Numbered from the stretch's first letter, positions 51,757 to 61,844 are shown. The stretch is 64,000 bases of DNA from G942493375 sp942493375 (GCA_942493375.1 OW818698.1:6324001-6388000), one strand, 5' to 3'. Numbers and translations: made by a program. Notes: a model not told the origin generated them from the sequence alone.

Positions 51757-53856
51757 TTATCTGTGTTCTGTCCTGTTGATTATCATTTCCTGCCACTCTT
51801 CGTTCAGGGTTACGAATCTTGCGGACCATCCTGATACTCTTACTGCCAGGCCTGAGTAGTGGTTGGGATCCTTCTGAGCTTCCAGCAGGATGTCTTTTGA
51901 AACTGAGTCCACCTGCATATAGAATCCACCAATCTCCACAAATACCTTAAGTATACTAACAAGAGCATCGATTCCGGCTGGACCTTCTACAGATGATGGA
52001 TGGAATTTCAATTCCATCGCAGCACCGCCTGTTAAGCGGTTCAGACCCATTGAACAGAACGATTTAAGCGCTGCTGTAGGGCCTGCATTATCTGTGCCGG
52101 GGGTGGGGGAGAAGTTGCATGCCAGAATGTCTCCAGCCTTGTAACCGGCGGCTGTAGCGCCTCTGTTGTGGCGCCACCCGATTTCTCTGCCGAAGGTGCT
52201 GACGCCCGGAGTTCGATACACCCCATTTCTATATGGGACGGCATTTACACTGTCTACGAAGTCATCAAGGACGCGTTTTGCAATGGCATCTGATTCTTCG
52301 CAGTCGTTACCATAGAATGCGAACTCGCTGGATATACGCAATCGAAGGTCTTCGTGGCCTTCCCAGTTATTGCGCAGTATCTGCACTAATTCCGGCAGTG
52401 TAAGCTCTTTACGGTTATAGACCAACTCACGGATGACTATCAGGCTGTTTGCTGTGTCAGGGATTCCGCCAGCGTGGGCGGATGTTATGTTGTAGTTAGC
52501 ACCCTTCTCGGAGTATCCAAGACCGAGTTCAACGCAGTTCTCGGTCATCAGAGAGGCCAATACGGACCCGCCTTTAGGTGAGGAGTTCATCGGGTAACCA
52601 TCAGCCCACTGGTGGAAAGGTTCGAGTCTCTTGTGCAGATTAGATACAAAGGTATTGTATAGAGAGTCAAAGCCAGGATAATCCTGGATTGGAGAATCTT
52701 CGTTAACCCCCAGTGTGTTTTGAAGCACCTGCAGCACATCAATGCCATCATAAATGAAGCATGTCTCACCAGGCACTTGAGGTTCCCAGCAACCATCGTT
52801 TGTATATCGCCGGGCATTTTCCAGGCTGATGCCTATGGTCTGCAGCGCAGAAATGACAGTGTCTTCGCTGTAAACTGAGACAATACCACCCCCGAGACTT
52901 TCTACTTCAGCAATTCTGCGGAGAAGTCTCTCTGGTGAATTTTTGTTAAGTCTCACAGCTATCGGATAATCACTGATTCTTAGCTCTTCAACAACATCCA
53001 GTATTAGATAGGTGACATCGTTTGTAATCTCTTTACCTGATTCATCCACACCGCCCAGTATCACATTCTGGTAGAACTGAGCATCTCCTGATCCTCCGAA
53101 TGCCCAGGGAGCCGCAGCCCACTCGGCGCCTTTTATCCAGAAATGAGCCAAAAGTTCTCGTGCTTCATCCAGTGTTATCAAGCCGTTCTTGAGGTCGTTT
53201 TTCAGAAATGAGCCCAGCATCTGGTCGATTCTGCCAATCCCTGGCCAGTTGCCGCACAGGTGCTGGAAACAAAATGCTGACCAGAGAGCTTGAACTGCTT
53301 CTCTGAAGTTTGTTGGAGGATTTTCAGGGACAAAGCGTGCTTCATCCAAAACGGATTGCCAATGGTCATTATCTGTAGAAGTTTTGACTAGTTGTTCCAG
53401 GAGTTTGATATATCTTGAATGCCAAATACCAGCAGCATCCAGGCATTCCAGCATGGCGTTAAGTAGATCGATGCCATGCTGCTGCAAACCTCCGCGGGTA
53501 AGTCTATCCATAATCTGCTTGCGCATACCTGAGTAGCCTAAGCGAAGGACTCTATCAAAACCGAATGTCACATGGCTGGTGCTGCCGAAAATTGCCTCTC
53601 CATTAATTAATACTGGAAGAACATGTAGAGTTGCTGCTCGGAGAGTGGCTGACCCAATCAACAATTCACCAGGAGTCACACGGACAGGGGCTTCTTCTGC
53701 AATGAGTCTGACACATCTGGAAAATGCCAGGGGTTCAGGGAGTGACTCAAGTGTAGATTTATAATCATCAGTAGGAGTGAGATCAACCAGAGCAGATGAC
53801 CATTCACCTGAAAGCGCACGAGCGGATAATTCATGGGTGATAGATGAAAGTTTCAT
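51757..53856 (-). CDS. Glycyl radical enzyme of unknown substrate
   Basis: 699 aa from ATG 53856, which has GGAG 6 bases upstream (another ATG lies 4 codons earlier). It belongs to the pyruvate formate-lyase superfamily. The active-site Cys356-Trp-Glu358 lies in NDGCWEPQVPGET, and the glycyl radical Gly676 in RVSGWSARF, 23 residues from the end. A single active-site cysteine excludes pyruvate formate-lyase proper (which has CC) and points to the dehydratase/decarboxylase/lyase branch; GCWE where GCVE is usual is uncommon. It is oxygen-sensitive in known members. No activating radical-SAM enzyme is nearby. Convergent with lon. Confidence 0.85.
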   Translation of the reverse strand: MKLSSITHELSARALSGEWSSALVDLTPTDDYKSTLESLPEPLAFSRCVRLIAEEAPVRVTPGELLIGSATLRAATLHVLPVLINGEAIFGSTSHVTFGFDRVLRLGYSGMRKQIMDRLTRGGLQQHGIDLLNAMLECLDAAGIWHSRYIKLLEQLVKTSTDNDHWQSVLDEARFVPENPPTNFREAVQALWSAFCFQHLCGNWPGIGRIDQMLGSFLKNDLKNGLITLDEARELLAHFWIKGAEWAAAPWAFGGSGDAQFYQNVILGGVDESGKEITNDVTYLILDVVEELRISDYPIAVRLNKNSPERLLRRIAEVESLGGGIVSVYSEDTVISALQTIGISLENARRYTNDGCWEPQVPGETCFIYDGIDVLQVLQNTLGVNEDSPIQDYPGFDSLYNTFVSNLHKRLEPFHQWADGYPMNSSPKGGSVLASLMTENCVELGLGYSEKGANYNITSAHAGGIPDTANSLIVIRELVYNRKELTLPELVQILRNNWEGHEDLRLRISSEFAFYGNDCEESDAIAKRVLDDFVDSVNAVPYRNGVYRTPGVSTFGREIGWRHNRGATAAGYKAGDILACNFSPTPGTDNAGPTAALKSFCSMGLNRLTGGAAMELKFHPSSVEGPAGIDALVSILKVFVEIGGFYMQVDSVSKDILLEAQKDPNHYSGLAVRVSGWSARFVTLNEEWQEMIINRTEHR

Positions 53857-53948
53857 AATAGACTCCATGTTATCGGTATAAACACAATAATTCTATCATA
53901 TTTACCGAATAGGAGCATAAGAGCGGGGGCGCAGGCTTTGGAAATACC

Positions 53949-54023
53949 TGGTAGGCCGGGTGGGGCTCGAACCCACGACTCTCGCCTTAAAAGGGCGATA
54001 CTCTACCTCTGAGTTACCGACCC
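53949..54023 (-). tRNA. tRNA-Lys (TTT)
   Basis: 75 nt with encoded CCA. Acceptor GGGTCGG/CCGGCCT (G-U first pair), anticodon stem TCGCC/GGCGA with loop CTTTTAA (TTT). Confidence 0.93.
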
Positions 54024-54039
54024 ACTCTTCACAGACAAA

Positions 54040-54068
54040 ATTATACCATAGTGCGCCTCAGAGGTCAA
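54040..54068 (-). promoter_or_regulatory. Promoter of tRNA-Lys (TTT)
   Basis: On the minus strand, TTGACC (complement of 54063-54068), a 17-base spacer and TATAAT (complement of 54040-54045), 16 bases upstream of the tRNA. Confidence 0.8.
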
Positions 54069-54137
54069 CGGCTACCAACCTGGCATAGAAAAAAGGGTGG
54101 TAAAAACCACCCCTGAATATCATTTCACTGGAATTAT

Positions 54138-57100
54138 TTATGGGGCTGGTAGTATCAAGTCGCAGTCGACATAAGCTTTAATCCAGAAGCCTTCCCAAGG
54201 TGCCATAGAGCCTGTGGCCTCGGTGACCAGCGTCGGGTCATACACAAGGTAGTAAGAGCCGGCTGTTGGATTGTAACCCAGGGCATAATCATCGATCAGA
54301 CTCTCGGCAGATGCTAAGGCCAGGGTTTTTGTGATGTTGTTCACCTTAACCTGAATAGTTGTTGTATTCCAGACTATCGGCTTTATGTATGGCTGGCCGA
54401 TCATGTTCCATCCGGCAGTCAGTTTGATCGTTGTAGCGACTGTTTGATCCGGAATTATCCCGCAGGGAGTGGGAGTTGCTCCAGCTGCAAATTTTGTCCA
54501 GTATCCTTTTCCTATTGCACTACTGGTCGGGTTGAAATAAGTTTCTACTTCAGGATATATAAAATACCTTGAATCTACAATGCTGTAGATTGCCCATGAA
54601 TTGCCGGCGAATCCAACAACTGTTTTAGGATCAGATGCATCGGGAATTATAGGCAGCGAGACCATAGACATCCCCTGCCATGCGGTCCCGGGCATTGAAT
54701 CTATAACAACAATCTGCAATGTATCTGTTGATGAGTTATTTGAGGTGTCGGTAGCAGTTATAGTGAGGGAATCACCGGAGGCATCGATCTGTAGATCGCT
54801 TACAGACCATGTTCCGGAACTGTTAGAAAATACACAGTCCCCCGAACCGCTCTTTGCAGAAGACCATGTCACGCTTGCGACATCACTACCCGTAATTGTT
54901 CCTGAAGGACTTATACTCCTGGAGTTCCTTGTGCATGAAGAGTCAGTGGTAGGCGCCGTTATTGTCAGAACCGGAGAGGTAGTGTCATAGGTAACCTTAT
55001 TGTCAGTGCTGGTTGATGCAGTGTTGCCGTTGTTGATTATATCTTGGGCAGCATTAGCAGGGATAGTTACAATAACAGTGCCATCGGAAGTCATACCGCT
55101 TATCGTGACAGTGTATACCATATTGTCTGCACCCGGATTGGTTACCGATATGGTTGTAGCATTGGCTGTTCCGCTGACTGTGACATCATCATTGGAGAAA
55201 CCTGTTACAGATTTGCTGAAGACTGCGGTAAACTTGATAGTTGAAGCATTTGTTGGATCCGTTTGATCAGCAGCCTGATTTATGGCAACAGTTGGAGCTG
55301 AACTATCAAGAGTTACCTGAACGCTGTTTGAAGCCAGGTTGCTTATCCCATTTGAATCAGTGGCTACACCGGCAGCCAGAGAAACAACAACTGTTCCTGA
55401 TGTAGTCATACCACTGACTGCCACCTGATATGTAGTTCCGCTGCCAGTGACAGTAGCTGTAGTTGCTCCTGCGCTGCCGCCGAGAGTTACATCACCTGTT
55501 GCGAAATTGGCTACTGATCTGCTGAATGTGACAGTGAAATTTATTGGACTCAAACTTGCAGGATCCAGTTGTCCATTGGCTTTTGCGACAGTCGCTGTCA
55601 AAGGTGTGATGTAGTTTACAGTAGAATCCGTGCTGGATGATACAGTGTTGGTATTAGCTGCACTGTCATGAGCGGCCCCATCTATTATCGATAGGATTAC
55701 CGTACCGGTAGCAGACATGCCGCTGATTGCTATATTGTACGTTGTTCCACTGCCGGTAATGGTTGCCGTTGTGGCGCCTGCTGTACCGGTGATTGATACT
55801 CCACTACTGGTAAAACCTGTAACTGACTCGCTGAACACAGCGGTAAAGTTGATAGTAGAGGAAGTTGTTGGATCGGCCTGTCCTGATGCCTGATTCACAG
55901 TAACGGTCGGACGTGTAGTATCGTAGTTTACAGTATTGGTCAAGCTTGTAGAAGCCACATTGTCAGCATTAGTCGTGGTGCTTTTTGCTACACCAGCGTT
56001 AATAGATGCAATGACTGTGCCGGAGACAGTCATGCCACTTATAGACACAGTATAAGTTGTACCGCTGCCAGACACAGTGCCTGTTGTAGCACCAGCAGTG
56101 CCGGATAACGTTACATCGCCTGTTGCAAATCCAGTCACAGACTCGCTGAATACAACAGTGAAACTGATTGGTGATGTTTTTGTGGGATCTGCCTGGCCTA
56201 CTGCCCGGTCAATAGTTACTGTAGGTGGGATAATAAACCCATTTGTAAGTGTTCCAGATTGCGAATCAGTGTTGGTGACTACAACATTCCATGCCCCCGT
56301 TGTTTTACCTGACAGGTTAAAAGCGCATGTGATTTTTGTTGCTGATACAACAGTTACGCTGGTAGCGATGATATCGCTCTCTCCGGATTTTGTCAGTTTT
56401 ACTATCGCACCGGCCATAAATCCGGATCCTGCCAGGTTTGTAATACTAACGGAACCCGAGTTTACGCTGCTGTTAGGTGTAATACTTGTAACTGTTGGTG
56501 CAGGATAATTTATTGTGAATCCATTTGACAAAGTTCCTGACTGTGAGTCCGTATTGGTGACTACAACGTTCCATGTGCCTGTTGCTTTGCCTGATAGACT
56601 GAGCGAGCATGTTATCTTTGTCGCAGATACAACTGTCACACCAGTGGCGACAATATCGGTCTGCCCGGATTTTGTCAGCTTAACGGTTGCTCCGGCAAGG
56701 AATCCTGTTCCCGCAAGGTTCGTGATACTGGTAGAACCAGAATTTATGCCACTGTTCGGAGTGATGCCGGTAACAGTGGGTGCAGGATAAGTAATATTGA
56801 ATCCATTAGCAAGTGTTCCTGATTGAGCATCGGAATTTGTGACAACTACATTCCAAGCTCCAGCTGTTTTGCCGGTTATTGGGAATGTGCACGTAATTTT
56901 TGTTGAAGAGACAACTACTACACTGGTAGCAGCTATATCGCTCTGCCCGGTTTTTGTTAGTTTTACTGTGGCGCCAGACATAAATCCGGTTCCTGCCAGA
57001 TTCGTAATGCTCACTGACCCTGTATTCACTTTGGTGTTGGGAGTGATGCTGGTTACGGTTGGTGCCGGGTATGTGATTTTGAATCCATTTGTCAGCGTTG

Positions 57101-57476
57101 CTGATAGATTGGCTGCACTTGCTGTAAATACCGGTGGAGTAGGTGGTGTAGCATCAGAATTTGTGACTACTACATCCCAGTCTCCGGTGGTTTTACCTGA
57201 CAAGCCAAAAGAACAGCTTATTTTCGATGAGGATACCACTGTTACATTGGTAGCTGTGATATCTGCCTCTCCAGCTTTTACCAGTTTAACTGTGGCGCCT
57301 GCAAGGAATCCAGTTCCTGCCAGGTTTGTTATGTTTACAGAACCGGTATTAACGCCAGCGTTAGGAGTTATGCTGGTAATCGTCGGTGCGGATTGTGCTG
57401 TGGTTAGTATTGTTACAACTAAAACCAGGCAGATGGCGAGGATTGAGAACATATTACCATTGTGGTTGTATTGCAT
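54138..57476 (-). CDS. Secreted surface protein with IPT and Ig-like repeats
   Basis: 1112 aa from ATG 57476 (GAGG upstream on the minus strand). Signal peptide at residues about 9-28 (FSILAICLVLVVTILTTAQS). Four IPT/TIG-like repeats follow (about 30-416, each opening PTVTSITPN), then four Ig-like repeats (418-831, each with Q-ADPT and FSESVTGF), one more beta-domain (835-925) and a unique C-terminal domain (930-1112) with GMSMVSLPIIPDA and LTAGWNMIGQPY. No LPxTG or other anchor is visible. Very rich in Thr and Ser. Probably an extracellular adhesin or matrix component; function is inferred only from architecture. Confidence 0.85.
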   Translation of the reverse strand: MQYNHNGNMFSILAICLVLVVTILTTAQSAPTITSITPNAGVNTGSVNITNLAGTGFLAGATVKLVKAGEADITATNVTVVSSSKISCSFGLSGKTTGDWDVVVTNSDATPPTPPVFTASAANLSATLTNGFKITYPAPTVTSITPNTKVNTGSVSITNLAGTGFMSGATVKLTKTGQSDIAATSVVVVSSTKITCTFPITGKTAGAWNVVVTNSDAQSGTLANGFNITYPAPTVTGITPNSGINSGSTSITNLAGTGFLAGATVKLTKSGQTDIVATGVTVVSATKITCSLSLSGKATGTWNVVVTNTDSQSGTLSNGFTINYPAPTVTSITPNSSVNSGSVSITNLAGSGFMAGAIVKLTKSGESDIIATSVTVVSATKITCAFNLSGKTTGAWNVVVTNTDSQSGTLTNGFIIPPTVTIDRAVGQADPTKTSPISFTVVFSESVTGFATGDVTLSGTAGATTGTVSGSGTTYTVSISGMTVSGTVIASINAGVAKSTTTNADNVASTSLTNTVNYDTTRPTVTVNQASGQADPTTSSTINFTAVFSESVTGFTSSGVSITGTAGATTATITGSGTTYNIAISGMSATGTVILSIIDGAAHDSAANTNTVSSSTDSTVNYITPLTATVAKANGQLDPASLSPINFTVTFSRSVANFATGDVTLGGSAGATTATVTGSGTTYQVAVSGMTTSGTVVVSLAAGVATDSNGISNLASNSVQVTLDSSAPTVAINQAADQTDPTNASTIKFTAVFSKSVTGFSNDDVTVSGTANATTISVTNPGADNMVYTVTISGMTSDGTVIVTIPANAAQDIINNGNTASTSTDNKVTYDTTSPVLTITAPTTDSSCTRNSRSISPSGTITGSDVASVTWSSAKSGSGDCVFSNSSGTWSVSDLQIDASGDSLTITATDTSNNSSTDTLQIVVIDSMPGTAWQGMSMVSLPIIPDASDPKTVVGFAGNSWAIYSIVDSRYFIYPEVETYFNPTSSAIGKGYWTKFAAGATPTPCGIIPDQTVATTIKLTAGWNMIGQPYIKPIVWNTTTIQVKVNNITKTLALASAESLIDDYALGYNPTAGSYYLVYDPTLVTEATGSMAPWEGFWIKAYVDCDLILPAP
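54984..56225 (-). repeat. Four tandem Ig-like repeats (about 300 bp each)
   Basis: Coding repeats of about 100 residues sharing GQADPT, FTAVFSESVTGF, GTAGATT, GSGTTY and SGM-SGTV blocks. DNA similarity between units is sufficient to allow recombination. Confidence 0.8.
56229..57389 (-). repeat. Four tandem IPT/TIG repeats (about 280 bp each)
   Basis: Coding repeats of about 93 residues with PTVTSITPN, GSVSITNLAGTGF, GATVKLTK and WNVVVTNSD blocks. The first carries a Pro/Ala-rich insertion. Confidence 0.8.
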
Positions 57477-57794
57477 AGTGGTTTTCCTCAAATTTACTTC
57501 TATATTGATTGTGATTCTAGCAAGGTTCAGGTAGCAATTTATGGTTATATGTAGTCTGTACAAATAATATACTGCTTCTCTGTGATGGTATGACTGAAGC
57601 AGTATGTGTGTGTATACATAAGACGAACATGTCGTGACAGTGTCTTAATAACAGTTTTGTATACTGATTTATTCCTCCAGGTGCAATTGATTCAATAGGT
57701 AGTATTACCAGGTTGTGCAAGGCATTTTACCGGCTTTCAATTATCCAGCTATATCAATGACGCACAAGCGATGTATGATATGGAAATATTTGTG
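57477..57794. other. Divergent intergenic region
   Basis: The region separates two divergent large genes. The + side has a good promoter (next entry). I see no clear minus-strand promoter and no small gene. Confidence 0.4.
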
Positions 57795-57823
57795 TTGCCC
57801 AGGATATAAAGGACTGGTATAGT
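57795..57823 (+). promoter_or_regulatory. Promoter of the GH2 gene
   Basis: TTGCCC (57795-57800), a 17-base spacer and TATAGT (57818-57823), 43 bases upstream of the start codon. Confidence 0.65.
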
Positions 57824-57865
57824 GTTCTATGTTCATGAATTGCGTTATAAAGAGGGATGATTCTT

Positions 57866-60800
57866 ATGCCTGATAATATGCTGGTATCAAATAGAAGTAT
57901 TGAATTACTGAATGGTTGGTGGGATTTTATACCTGTAGCTCATTCTGACCTTGCGGTTCCAATCATACCGGATGCAGTTCCACAGATAGGTTGGCAGGAG
58001 AAATCGTATCTGGTCCCCGGGTTCTTCACTGATCATTACTATCCGGATGAATGGAGAGCAAGCTATAGTGGCTGGACCAGAACGACGTTTCATGTATTAG
58101 AGCGGCCAGGCAAAAGAGCCTTTTTGAAAATCGAAGCTGCGATACCGAAAGCGTTTATTTTCATCAACAATAATCTTGTCTGCGTTCAGGAGGATATGTT
58201 CTTTGGGCAGGACATTGATATTACAGATCACCTTATAGTTGGTGAGAACGAATTGGCGGTTTTGTTGACAGAGTTCAATACATATCCACATCCTACTACG
58301 GGAAAACTCAATCTGATTGATGTTCCCTGGGGGTGTTGCATATGTGAGGAGCAAGCCGGTATATGGCAGAATGTGCAAATTGAATGGCGCAACGAAGTGC
58401 ACTGCCAAGACATTTGTATCAGGACTTCATTCAGAGAGAACAGCATATATTGTTCTTGTTATGTCCATAATGATTCGAACAGTGAGTTCAATGGTGTGCT
58501 TCGGTTTACGGTAATTGATTCAGATAAACCGACATTGCAGTTGCCTGAGACTGTTGTTAGTCTTGCTCCCAACGAATCCAGGCTGTTTGAATGTGAATGT
58601 GACTGGACGGATTATATATTATGGATGCCCGAAAATCCGCATCTTTATAATCTTGCAGCCGATCTGATTTCTGCAGATGTTCTTGCTGACAGAAAAACGG
58701 AACGTTTCGGGTTTAAGGAAGTGTGGATTGACGGTCCTCGAATACTGGTCAATGGTATCCCCCAGCGGTTTGCAGGCGAGTGGTGCCATAAATCTCACTC
58801 CCATTGGATTCGACCAGAATATGTGCGCCAGTGGTACCAACAGATCAAAGATTTGAATTGCAATTATGTACGCATGCATACGTTCCCACATCCAGAGTAT
58901 TTTCTAGATATTGCAGATGAGATGGGGATATTTGTCTGTCAGGAGTCTGCCCTGCACGGTTCCGGTCAAAGGGGCTGGGAAACTCCCGAGTTATGGGATC
59001 GGGCGAGGACTCACGTTAGCAATATGATCCGACGTGACCGAAACCATCCTTCGCTGGTTTTATGGAGTGTTGAGAATGAGATGCGATGGTCACTGAACAT
59101 TGTTCCCGGTGCAAAGGAAGAGCTTCCGAAGTTGAGAGCTCTCTTCAATGAACTTGACCCTGCCAGACCTGCATATCACGATGGAGACAGTTCATTATGG
59201 AATGAAGATGAGCAGCCGATTATTTCACGCCACTATGGAGCACCCTGCCATGGAATGGGCTGGTGGGAGAAGAAGACACCTCTTCACGCCGGCGAAGTCG
59301 GTCGTTGGCATTTTGCCTCTCCTTATGTTGCTTTGCAATGGGATAATGACCAGGTATATGCTGATTATTCGCGCCTTTCGAAGTCGCTGGCTGCTGATGC
59401 CAGCCGGATTATAGAACTGGCGCGTGCAAATGAAGTCAGTTGCACGTTCTTTTGGAATACCTCAGGTCTGGATAACTTCCGCCCAGCTGAAGCAAAGACT
59501 TTTGATTGGCCTGATCCCAATAGCAGGTATCTAAAACCACTGGCACATAAACCCTATGAATCTGAGTATGCATGGTGGGAAGATGGACCCGGATATAGAC
59601 CGGGGCATAGCTTTGAAGTAATGAAGCACACATTCCGGCCTTTAGCTGTGGTGATTCGTGAGGAAAGAACAGGATTCTATACAGATAAGGCTGTGCGGCA
59701 CACAGTTTATGTAGTAAATGACTTGCCTGAGGATGCTGATGGAACCCTTGTGGTATCTCTTGAGCAGAACGATGCAGTGCTGTGGGAGCAAACATCGAGT
59801 TTAAGTGTAAAACGCGGATGCACAACTGAGCTTTCCTGCAGCGTACCGGCGAATTATGCTGCAGATGGCACTGCGAAGATAGTCAGCAGGTTCTCCTGTG
59901 TTGGTGGGGTCGACGAATATACTCGGAATATTAAATATACAAGACGAATGAGCTCTTGTTCGGATATGCCGACAGTTGGAATCTGGGGGAAATCTGATGC
60001 ATATGACTGGTTGTGTGATGCCGGATTATGTGTAACTGCTCTCGATGATCTATCGGTTACAGAGATTGATGCAATTGATGTTCTGATAGTTTCAGAGCAT
60101 TCAATAGAGCCGGGAACTGATCAGAATGTGAAGCTGTTGGAGTATCTGAATAACGGCGGACGTGCACTTGTTCTGGAGCAATCCTGTTCGGTGTTTCCAG
60201 GTTTAAAAGTAGAGCGGATGCCAATCGAAATGGCACATATCAGGGATTTCTCACATCCAGCGGTTGATGGCGTGGATGGGAATGACCTGCGTTTCTTCGG
60301 CGATGATCCATTTGGGGTAGCGACCTCGGATAGCTGGGTTACGCTATATCCATATGTTAAGCCTAATGATGAAATGATTGTCCGGACAATTATTGATTCC
60401 AGCGGCGGCAGTTTTGCAACTGGAGGCTTGGACTGGTCTCCTTTGATAGAGAGCCGTATTGGCAATGGGATTGTGGTTGCATCGCAGTTGCGTATTTCAG
60501 ACAGGCTGAATGATTTACCAGTCGCTGGATGTATATTGATTAATGCCATCACATATCTGTTTGGATACGAAACTGGAGAGGCTTTGCATACTCAGATAAC
60601 AGGCAGCCTGAAAGAAGTATTTGCTGGATGGGACATTGTTTCTATGGATGATGGTCAGGTGCAGATTGTAGATGCTGACAATTGTGACGCGAGGAGAATT
60701 CGTGAACAGTTAGATTCAGGTGCAACTATCCTTGTGTTTGGGCTTTCTCCTGAAAACAGCACTCAGTGGTCTGATATTGCGGGGACTGCTCTGGATGTAT

Positions 60801-61762
60801 TTGTTCCTGAGCACACTACCTATCAGTTAGTAATCACCGGAGAAGATGAACTGCTGTGTGGACTCAGTAATCAGGATGTGTGCTGGCTGGATAACTGGAC
60901 TTATCGTCCAGTTTCTGCCAAAGAACCAATTGTGGACTATCTCGTATGTGCATCAGGTGGGAAGAGTTTGCTTGAGAATGCGCGCTATTCCGGTCTGGAC
61001 GTTTTATATGGAGATGAACAGGCTACTGAATGGAAGAGAATGCCTGCACTCAGCCGGTATTTTGATTCTGAACTTCCAAAATCCGGTTCGGGTTTGGTGA
61101 AGATCTCAGTTGGCAGCGGATCAATATTGTTCTGTCAGGTAAAGCGCAAATCGGAGTTATGGCAGTTCAAACGATTTATTAGTGTCCTGTTCCGCAATCT
61201 GGGCGTCTGCAGTGATACGAATATATTGGCAGGGGACTGCGTTCCGATGTCGGCGACATTGGGTAAAGGGTTTCCGGAGGCTGTGCATATTACGCGAGAT
61301 ATCTCGCACGCGAATCTCAACGAGCTACTCACACGGGCCAAGCACAAGTCAGATACATTCGATGGCGCCAATGTTCTATACACTTCATGGTCAGGTTGGT
61401 CTGACGCAGCCGCACCCGATGGTTCGCTGCACATTGGAGAACATGGAAGCATCCTGGTGGGGTTTGTTGCTATGAGCCCGGAGAGTAGAAAGTTCTGCCA
61501 GACGGTTGGTGGACTACCGAATCCGGATTTGCAGACATTCATGCGTTTGACTGGTTCTGGTACGGTCAAGACCTGGGTGAATGGAGTGTTATGGTCCGAA
61601 CTTACGCTGGATGAAGGTGTGTTCAGCTATGTTTCGGATATTGACTTTGAGGCAGGAGCAAATGCGGTTACGATGCTTTGGACCAGTGAGAAATCCGGAG
61701 ACCTGTCTCTGCTGTTTGAAAACAAGGACCGGCGAGTAGAAACATCGTTCCAGTATTCATAA
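57866..61762 (+). CDS. Very large GH2-family glycoside hydrolase
   Basis: 1298 aa from ATG 57866, 9 bases after GAGGG (an ATG three codons earlier is less well placed). N-terminal GH2 sugar-binding domain (LLNGWWDFIP), immunoglobulin-like domain, then a TIM barrel with acid/base glutamate in LVLWSVENEMRW and NYVRMHTFPHP. From about residue 690 there is a GATase-like alpha/beta segment (PTVGIWGKSDAYDWLCDAG, NGGRALVLEQSC) as in beta-galactosidase trimerisation regions, then beta-sandwich domains. GH2 includes beta-galactosidases, glucuronidases and mannosidases; the substrate is not clear. There is no signal peptide. Confidence 0.8.
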   Translation: MPDNMLVSNRSIELLNGWWDFIPVAHSDLAVPIIPDAVPQIGWQEKSYLVPGFFTDHYYPDEWRASYSGWTRTTFHVLERPGKRAFLKIEAAIPKAFIFINNNLVCVQEDMFFGQDIDITDHLIVGENELAVLLTEFNTYPHPTTGKLNLIDVPWGCCICEEQAGIWQNVQIEWRNEVHCQDICIRTSFRENSIYCSCYVHNDSNSEFNGVLRFTVIDSDKPTLQLPETVVSLAPNESRLFECECDWTDYILWMPENPHLYNLAADLISADVLADRKTERFGFKEVWIDGPRILVNGIPQRFAGEWCHKSHSHWIRPEYVRQWYQQIKDLNCNYVRMHTFPHPEYFLDIADEMGIFVCQESALHGSGQRGWETPELWDRARTHVSNMIRRDRNHPSLVLWSVENEMRWSLNIVPGAKEELPKLRALFNELDPARPAYHDGDSSLWNEDEQPIISRHYGAPCHGMGWWEKKTPLHAGEVGRWHFASPYVALQWDNDQVYADYSRLSKSLAADASRIIELARANEVSCTFFWNTSGLDNFRPAEAKTFDWPDPNSRYLKPLAHKPYESEYAWWEDGPGYRPGHSFEVMKHTFRPLAVVIREERTGFYTDKAVRHTVYVVNDLPEDADGTLVVSLEQNDAVLWEQTSSLSVKRGCTTELSCSVPANYAADGTAKIVSRFSCVGGVDEYTRNIKYTRRMSSCSDMPTVGIWGKSDAYDWLCDAGLCVTALDDLSVTEIDAIDVLIVSEHSIEPGTDQNVKLLEYLNNGGRALVLEQSCSVFPGLKVERMPIEMAHIRDFSHPAVDGVDGNDLRFFGDDPFGVATSDSWVTLYPYVKPNDEMIVRTIIDSSGGSFATGGLDWSPLIESRIGNGIVVASQLRISDRLNDLPVAGCILINAITYLFGYETGEALHTQITGSLKEVFAGWDIVSMDDGQVQIVDADNCDARRIREQLDSGATILVFGLSPENSTQWSDIAGTALDVFVPEHTTYQLVITGEDELLCGLSNQDVCWLDNWTYRPVSAKEPIVDYLVCASGGKSLLENARYSGLDVLYGDEQATEWKRMPALSRYFDSELPKSGSGLVKISVGSGSILFCQVKRKSELWQFKRFISVLFRNLGVCSDTNILAGDCVPMSATLGKGFPEAVHITRDISHANLNELLTRAKHKSDTFDGANVLYTSWSGWSDAAAPDGSLHIGEHGSILVGFVAMSPESRKFCQTVGGLPNPDLQTFMRLTGSGTVKTWVNGVLWSELTLDEGVFSYVSDIDFEAGANAVTMLWTSEKSGDLSLLFENKDRRVETSFQYS

Positions 61763-61788
61763 TCCATGGGTTATTTGCCATTTTGGAT

Positions 61789-61844
61789 GCAGTGAAGAAT
61801 TCAAGTTGCCAAAGCAGATTCTTCACTGCGTTCAGAATGACACT
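61789..61844. repeat. Dispersed palindromic repeat (copy 2)
   Basis: A perfect 12-bp stem (61789-61800 with 61817-61828), followed by GTTCAGAATGACA. The right half repeats bases around 33496-33525. It lies 26 bases after the GH2 gene and may act as its terminator. Confidence 0.75.

Noticed and set aside
56077..57534. Several open frames on the + strand opposite the repeat protein
   Set aside because: They repeat with the same period as the coding repeats and are mirror frames of the Thr/Val-rich sequence, without ribosome sites.
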